A stretch of 64,000 nucleotides of DNA, from NCBI GenBank assembly GCA_028023455.1, contig JAQFVV010012423.1:7418269-7482268 (forward strand), written 5' to 3'. A model generated the notes under the pieces. That model saw only the letters and a list, made by a program, of their open reading frames with translations. It was not told the DNA's origin and made no database searches. This document shows positions 58,986 through 64,000 of this stretch, piece after piece (position 1 is the stretch's first letter; each line of letters opens with the position of its first letter). Source of the DNA: Epiperipatus broadwayi. Lineage: Eukaryota > Onychophora > Udeonychophora > Euonychophora > Peripatidae. The position numbers and the translations under genes were made by a program.

Positions 58986-60915
58986 TGTAATGGATGTTTA
59001 AGACACCATTACAAAAATTATACTTTTATAGGGGTAAAGAAAATAAAATAGATTTTTATTTAAGATTTCATTTGTAAAACTTGATTAAAAGTTTTTTTTA
59101 ATGCTTGTACTAATATATATGTATGTGCGTGGGAATTATATTTTAATACCGCAGTTATATTTGGTTTTTAATTTTGATTTAAAAAAAAAAAAAGAAAACT
59201 AAGATTACTTTTTTGTTAAATTTATGTAAAAGTCAAGTGTACAAATAGATTGCTTTTCAGATTTGGGGATTTAGATTGATAAGGCTAATTAAAAAAAAAG
59301 AAAACAAAAAGAAAATAATTTTTCATTAGTTAATTCCTAGATCTGTAAAGGGCAATTTATTTCGTTAATTAGATAACTATTGTTATTTACATCGAGAATT
59401 TTTAAATTTTAATTAAAAAAGAAAAAGTTTGGTAATTGGTTTAAGAGATATGATTCAGATATAACAGGCTGAATCAGGATTGGATTATCTTGGACTAGCT
59501 TTCAATACTGGCATCAGCTAGAATACTGGCACCAGCGCAAAGAGACCGACACCAACTCTGTCAGGAGAATTGCACGATTCCTGCCAAAATACTTGAAAAG
59601 AACGATTCCTGCATATTCTGAAAGCTGATCCAGTAATTATTCTACCTAGAATGAACATTCAACCTACAGCAAGAATATTTTCTTTACCATGATGTGCTAA
59701 GCTTCTAGCCAGGACAGGTTCGGACGTCCTGTGTCTCCATTAACTGCCTACAATGCCATAAGAACCGGCTCCAAAGAAACCACTAACCAACTCGCCCAAG
59801 CCTACCGTCAGTGAATCCAGAGCAACGGACTAACCTAAGAAGTCTAGTGCACTAGCTTTTAAATAAATTATTAAGGTACCTTACATTTTTGCAATTTAAA
59901 TAATGTTATCTTAGATTTGTTCCCTTTTTAAATATAAATGTTTTTTTTTAAGTTGTATATTATGTAATTCGTTTTCTGTGTGCTTGATAATTTTTTTTTT
60001 CTTTTAATGAGTGCTAATTTCAAACCTATTACTGTCCGTCCTATTTAAGTCTTAGTAAGTAAGATAGTAGCTTATTTTAATCTCACATTCCTTGTCGTTA
60101 CAGAGCGCAGTCTGGATATTACAGACTAATTTAATTGGCTTTTGGCTTGTGACCCATTTTTATTAGCCGTACTTATGTTGCGACCTTAATTATTAGTAAT
60201 AGACGATTACAAAATATAATAGTCTTTAGTTTTATTTCCTAAAGCTTCCAATTCGTTTATTAGGGGCACGTACGATCGTTTTAACCCTTTTTATAGGTAG
60301 ATCGTGAGCTCCTAGCCTGTCTCACTCAGAGGGAGGTCAATCGATTGAAAGTAATAACTTTCAACACTCTTTTTATTATTAATGTTTTGGAAGCTACCTT
60401 CGCATTTCTTCTGTTTCGACATAAGTTTGCATAAATCTCAAATACGGAGATCCAGCCTTTTCCTAACTATGGGTTATAAGCAGGAAGCTACCCCCCTTCT
60501 TACGTGAGATCACTGAATACTTGCTAATACTTCTGCTACTGTCAGTATTTTGCACTCTTTCATGCATAGGAAATCGCTCTCAAAGCCATATAAATATTTA
60601 AATTCAATTTTGACGAATGTACGTGTAGTACATATTTTAGGTGGGCTTTAAAGATTATAATTTAGATTTCTGTTTACTTAACCATGCTACTAATAAAATT
60701 ATTTATTTATTTACTTAGTTGATTTTGTTTTCTGTTGCTATCTTTTCAATTTTCCGAACAAAACGTATAAGTTCTCATTTGCTTGATTGAGCTAGTCCGG
60801 CGCATTCGATTCGCATATCCTGTAACCCCTTAAAAATAAATGTCTAGTTCCAAATTTCGGACTAGTGGCGCCCTGGCGGTCAGTTTATGCAAGTCTAAAG
60901 CTTTTGTCCGGTATA
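58986..60915 (+). repeat. 3' LTR (1,930 bp)
   Basis: Offset exactly 3,682 bp from the 5' LTR from start to end, so no net length change separates them. Differences include T/C at 59150, A/C near 59232, A/T in CAACTCTG[A/T]CAGG, and several C/T or A/G transitions. The direct target copy ATAT follows at 60916. Confidence 0.9.
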
Positions 60916-60919
60916 ATAT

Positions 60920-61383
60920 CAACAATGAAAGCTAAATTTATCAACAAAAAAACATTACCACTAAGTTCAATGTATACTGCAGCTCTTGACATCACAAATT
61001 TTTTTTTTATCTCTTATAATAAGTGCCTCACTTTTTGTAAAAATATTCTTCAACTTGATCAACAAACATCTACATAATACAATTCACCATACTCAGATTC
61101 ATTTTCAGAATAGTTGAGCCCTAATATATATTTTGAAGGCATTTACCTCAAATGGAGTTAACAAATTTTATACAGATTTTTATAATATATTGCATATTTA
61201 GAATTTTATAATAAAAGGTCTGCTGGTTAATAATGCAATGATACAAAAGGACACATGGAAAACCATTATCTCTGGTACTCATAGTTAAAAATCCATTGAT
61301 TGCATTGGTGTTTTATCAACTATAATCTATATAATTATATAAATTCAACTATTACTAATTTTCTTTTTTTCTGAGCCAATGTA
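60920..61383. other. AT-rich non-coding stretch, nothing recognised
   Basis: A frame that starts inside the LTR and runs to 61077 is a shadow of the LTR end. Confidence 0.5.
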
Positions 61384-61670
61384 ATATCTGGTAATTAATG
61401 AATATACTCACAGAAAATGTAGTTTTTTAAAATATTCAGCCTTATTACAGCCTAGCATGCTTTCATTATATTCAATATATCATATTTATGGTGTATAATA
61501 GTGTGATTACAAGTTCTTTAAACATTAATATAAAGAATGTGTAACCACACCATTATATGCCATGAATATAATATATTGAATATTTTGAAAGCATACCAGG
61601 CAGTAATAAAGTTGAATATTTAAAAAAAAAAAAATCTTTTCTGTGAGTATATTCATTAATTACCAGATAT
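61384..61670. repeat. Foldback MITE, arms about 135 nt
   Basis: ATATCTGGTAATTAATGAAT followed by ATACTCACAGAAAA at the left is mirrored by CTGTGAGTATATTCATTAAT and TACCAGATAT at the right. The arms (61384-61519 and 61533-61670) stay complementary through GCATGCTTTC / GAAAGCATAC and TTCAATATAT, up to a 13-nt AT loop. The right arm carries a 13-A run where the left has seven. No coding sequence. Confidence 0.8.
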
Positions 61671-61830
61671 AATTATATAAATTGGATTTTTTTTTCTTTT
61701 GTGTATATATTTTTGGAAATAGTAAACATTTTCATCTTGTGATTTATTCTTTAACCAATCAACAATGATGTTTTATTAATTCAATATTAAATCCAATTAA
61801 AATTGCAATATGTGAACTACATATTTATGA

Positions 61831-62474
61831 AACAAGAAACTTTTTGCAGATGGAAAAATGATAAAAGCATTTTTAGAAGCCAGTAATTTACTAAACATCA
61901 CACGATCACCATCTCTTATATTAGCACATAATTGTTATTAAACAAGGCAAAACTTCCTACAGTTGTGCCACCATGGTAATCATTGAATGCCAGAAGACTT
62001 GTGCATAAAATCCCTACTTAGTGCCTACTCATCCAATATACCCAGACTAGTTTCTGGCTTGCGGCCTTCATCAGTGAGGAGCCTTGGATCTGACAGCACT
62101 GACGAAGGTCACAAGCCAGAAACTAGTCTGGGGATATTGGATGAGTAGGCACTAGATAGGGATTTTATGCACAAGCCTTCGGGCATCCATTGATTACTCT
62201 GGCAGGGTGGCACTATTGTATGGACAGTTTTGCCTTGTTTAAAGCCAGTAATTTATTATTTGACTCGCTCAAAACCAAAAATGAAATTATTTTCACAATT
62301 AAAGATGTACAACTTTCCCTAGAAACAGTGTGTTGTAGAGAGATGATAAATTGCAATTGTTTTTCCTTGCACTTTGATAAATTGCATGATATACTTGATA
62401 GTCCTCAGCTTTTTATTTTTGTAAGAATGCTTTTTATGAATATGAAAAGGAATTATTTACAAAATTACCTTTAA
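61831..62474 (+). pseudogene. hAT-superfamily transposase fragment (GTF2IRD2/DUF4371-like), interrupted
   Basis: Joining 61831-61890 to 62256-62474 gives one frame beginning NKKLFADGKMIKAFLEASNL. It continues with LFDSLKTKNEIIFTIKDVQL and SLETVCCREM, then CFSLHFDKLHDILDSPQLFI and FVRMLF. This matches the order of GTF2I-repeat-domain/hAT-type proteins: F.DGE..K.CFLEA...LF, then NK..I...IKD.QLS..TV.RR, then CFSL.FDESTD..DTAQL.IFIRM. The expected FDESTD acidic motif reads FDKLHD, and about 20 residues before CFSL are missing. It is dead and lacks the BED finger and the C-terminal dimerisation region. The break between SNL and LFD is an insertion with a target duplication. Confidence 0.7.
61891..62241. 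mobile_element. Foldback copy inserted in the hAT frame, 14-bp target duplication
   Basis: AAGCCAGTAATTTA is present at 61877-61890 and 62242-62255, exactly bracketing 351 bp related to the 39-kb palindrome. The left part (CACGATCACCAT ... TAGTGCCTACTCATCCAATA ... CAGACTAGTTTCTGGCTTGC) is inverted relative to the right part (CACAAGCCAGAAACTAGTCT ... GGCATCCATTGATTACTCTG). The interrupted frame continues across the duplication, confirming the boundaries. The middle ~380 bp of the full element is deleted. Confidence 0.82.
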
Positions 62475-63520
62475 TTGTGACTTAAATTCATATAACTTTT
62501 GTTTGCATAATTTACTTTTTAACAGAAAATCTTTATCAAAACTTCCAGGCATGGTTTTAAAATGTTTTCAATGTTTCTTGGGGGGGGGGGGCACTTGTAT
62601 AACATATATAGCGCACACATTTTGCATTTGCCATTATGAAGAAAAACTATTCTTCTAATTCTGTATTAAAATTGTACATTATTTTTTTCTTTGCATTTAT
62701 TTCAGACATTACTCCTTTTTAAAAATATAAAATACTATTTTTTTTATTATGATACATTATTTAAATCTGTGCAACAGTCACAAAGATATACTTTTTGTTT
62801 TCATGTTTGACTCAATGTATTCATTGCTGCCATTTGCACAGTAAACATATTTAAAGAGATGAATTTATAATTGATGTATACACAATCATGCATTTTGAAC
62901 AAAGGCACATAGTTAGAAACATTCAACTAATTTTCCCAACTAAACACTACTGCCTTGTCTGTAATAACCATATGTATCTAAAAAATATATTTCTTTCATA
63001 TATAGCTATCTAATGCAATGTAATTTACCATTATTTTCTCTTAATTTAGTTAGTCACTCCAAAATTTCTTGGCGATTCATCAATGGTCTGCAATTGATAT
63101 CTAGATCATCTTCCAATTTAGAGGTTCAGTTTCATTTCATGGTACAAACATTGTTTTCAGACAGTATTATTATATTCTAAGATATCAATGCTTCAGTAAA
63201 TGTCTTCAGCTTGTGCATACAAATATTAGTTTGAGAAAGTATACACCTTAGGTGGCCTTTCCAATCACTTTAAATATTTCTGAACTTCTATGGATTATTC
63301 TTTAACAATAAGATGTTTACATTGGCTACTTGCAGTCTCTTTAAGAATGGTTTACTATTTTTCTACACACTGTTTAAATGTAACAAATCCATTTACTTCT
63401 GTTTCTAATCACGACTCAATCATTTTTTCTTTTCAAAAATATACAGTACATATAGCCATATAATTCTATAATTAAAACCACTTCTTTTCTTTTCAAAAAC
63501 TTTATTTGATGTATATATAT
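62475..63520. other. AT-rich non-coding stretch, nothing recognised
   Basis: A run of twelve G at about 62580-62591 is a likely assembly weak point. No gene or repeat terminus was seen. Confidence 0.5.
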
Positions 63521-63549
63521 ATCCACTTATTTCCAACGTCCACTTATTT

Positions 63550-63587
63550 CCGTTTCGACTATCTTTACTCTATAGTCATTTTCAAGG
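63550..63587 (-). ncRNA. Hammerhead-like motif, PLE type (tentative)
   Basis: On the minus strand CTTGAAAATGACTAT, a 9-nt loop, then ATAGTCGAAACGG forms a 6-bp stem (GACTAT/ATAGTC) followed by CGAAAC, as in stem II plus GAAAC of a hammerhead. The CUGANGA half reads CTTGAAAATGA and is not canonical, so activity is doubtful. Beside it TCCACTTATTTCC occurs twice (63522-63534 and 63539-63551). PLE terminal repeats are known to carry such motifs. Confidence 0.4.
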
Positions 63588-63592
63588 ATCTA

Positions 63593-64000
63593 GAAAAAAC
63601 ATATTACATTATAAACAAACTTCACATAATAAAACCAAAAAAACAAAATAATCAAAAACAATATAAAACATATAAATAGAATTGGATAAGTAATGGATAA
63701 AGAATTATTTTTGGAAATAAATTCATTTTTGAAGTATATAAGAAAGAAAAAGGAAATAAGTTTTTTATTGTAACAATTGGTTTTTGGATAAAAGAAAATG
63801 TAAAAAGGGAAAGTTTTTTGAGATGGGAGTCAAGTAAGTGTGGTGTATGTTTTGTGTTTTTAATTTAATTGATTTTAATGTATTTTATTTATTTTTAAAT
63901 TTTATGGGTTTTATATGTTTTATATTGTTTTTGATTATTTTGTTTGTTTTTTTTTTGGTTTTATTATGTGAAGTTTGTTTATAATGTAATGTGTTTTTTC
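63593..64000. repeat. Inverted repeat truncated by the window end
   Basis: 63593-63676 and 63910-64000 are reverse complements with a few A/T-run length differences: GAAAAAACATATTACATTAT, AACAAACTTCACATAATAAA and CAAAAACAATATAAAACATA against their complements. The spacer is about 230 bp. The arm is still pairing at base 64000, so the right arm continues outside and would include a mirror of the hammerhead-like motif if symmetry holds. Confidence 0.75.

Larger units (their letters stand above)
55304..60915 (+). mobile_element. Young non-autonomous LTR retrotransposon, 5.6 kb
   Basis: Two 1,930-bp direct repeats (55304-57233 and 58986-60915) flank a 1,752-bp interior. ATAT stands outside both ends (55300-55303 and 60916-60919), a 4-bp target duplication as in Ty3/gypsy-type elements. 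A tRNA-primer-site-like TGGCGCAACC lies just inside the 5' LTR. The interior has one 300-codon frame and no protease, RT, RNase H or integrase motif. It must therefore use enzymes of another element, as in the LARD-type arrangement. By eye the LTRs differ at 13 positions with no length change (about 0.7 percent), so the insertion is recent. Unusually the LTRs exceed the interior in length, and the element ends TG...TA and not TG...CA. Confidence 0.93.

Noticed and set aside
60865-61077. Plus-strand 70-codon frame
   Set aside because: Starts in the LTR end and runs into flanking DNA; no motif.
1-64000. CRISPR arrays, prophage, bacterial operons or riboswitches
   Set aside because: No regularly spaced short repeats, no cas-like or phage-like frames, and splice-like signals, SINEs and LINEs throughout indicate an animal genome.

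Overview
The window reads as AT-rich, non-coding DNA from an animal nuclear genome. No complete host gene is visible. The recognisable content is almost all transposable-element debris: non-LTR retrotransposons of three kinds (an L1/Tx1-like, an RTE-like and a Jockey/CR1-like element), two Penelope-like (PLE) fragments, tRNA-derived SINEs, hAT and pogo/Tigger-like DNA elements, several long foldback elements, and one young non-autonomous LTR retrotransposon. This mixture, long homopolymer and AT tracts, GT-AG splice-like signals and the absence of any operon-like gene packing point to an invertebrate metazoan. I cannot name the species; a mollusc, cnidarian or chelicerate would all fit.

Layout. 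2.2-4.4 kb: a foldback element, a cluster of tRNA-like units and a decayed Jockey/CR1-like reverse transcriptase (RT) split by a 464-bp insertion. 5.8-6.8 kb: a 493-bp hAT MITE and a SINE dimer. 11.7-12.05 kb: a SINE trimer. 13.17-15.78 kb: a 5'-truncated L1-like LINE with a perfect 16-bp target-site duplication (TSD). 17.3-17.6 kb: a SINE pair carrying a foldback insertion. 18.3-19.1 kb: the only stretch with host-gene-like signals (one exon candidate, then a TATA box and splice donor). 21.5 kb: a tRNA-Gly-like pseudogene. 24.2 kb: a polyadenylated retrocopy end. 27.9-28.85 kb: an RTE-like fragment on the minus strand. 32.3-34.5 kb: two foldbacks, one with almost perfect 94-nt arms. 34.7-36.9 kb: a decayed PLE. 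38.9-39.9 kb: a 1.05-kb near-palindrome. 46.2-47.5 kb: a pogo/Tigger-like TIR element. 50.8-51.3 kb: a PLE GIY-YIG endonuclease fragment that is still an open frame. 53.8-54.1 kb: a foldback with a hammerhead-like motif. 55.3-60.9 kb: the LTR element. 61.4-62.5 kb: a foldback MITE and a hAT transposase fragment broken by a foldback copy with a 14-bp TSD. 63.55-64 kb: a hammerhead-like motif and an inverted repeat that runs off the window.

How the parts relate. Only three open frames look meaningful: the 300-residue coiled-coil protein inside the LTR element, the 150-residue PLE endonuclease tail, and the broken RT and transposase frames. The rest is a layered insertion history, with foldbacks inside SINEs and hAT sequence and an insertion inside a LINE. 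The LTR element is the youngest large insertion: I count 13 substitutions and no length change between its two 1,930-bp LTRs. All homology statements come from recognising motifs by eye; no database search was possible.
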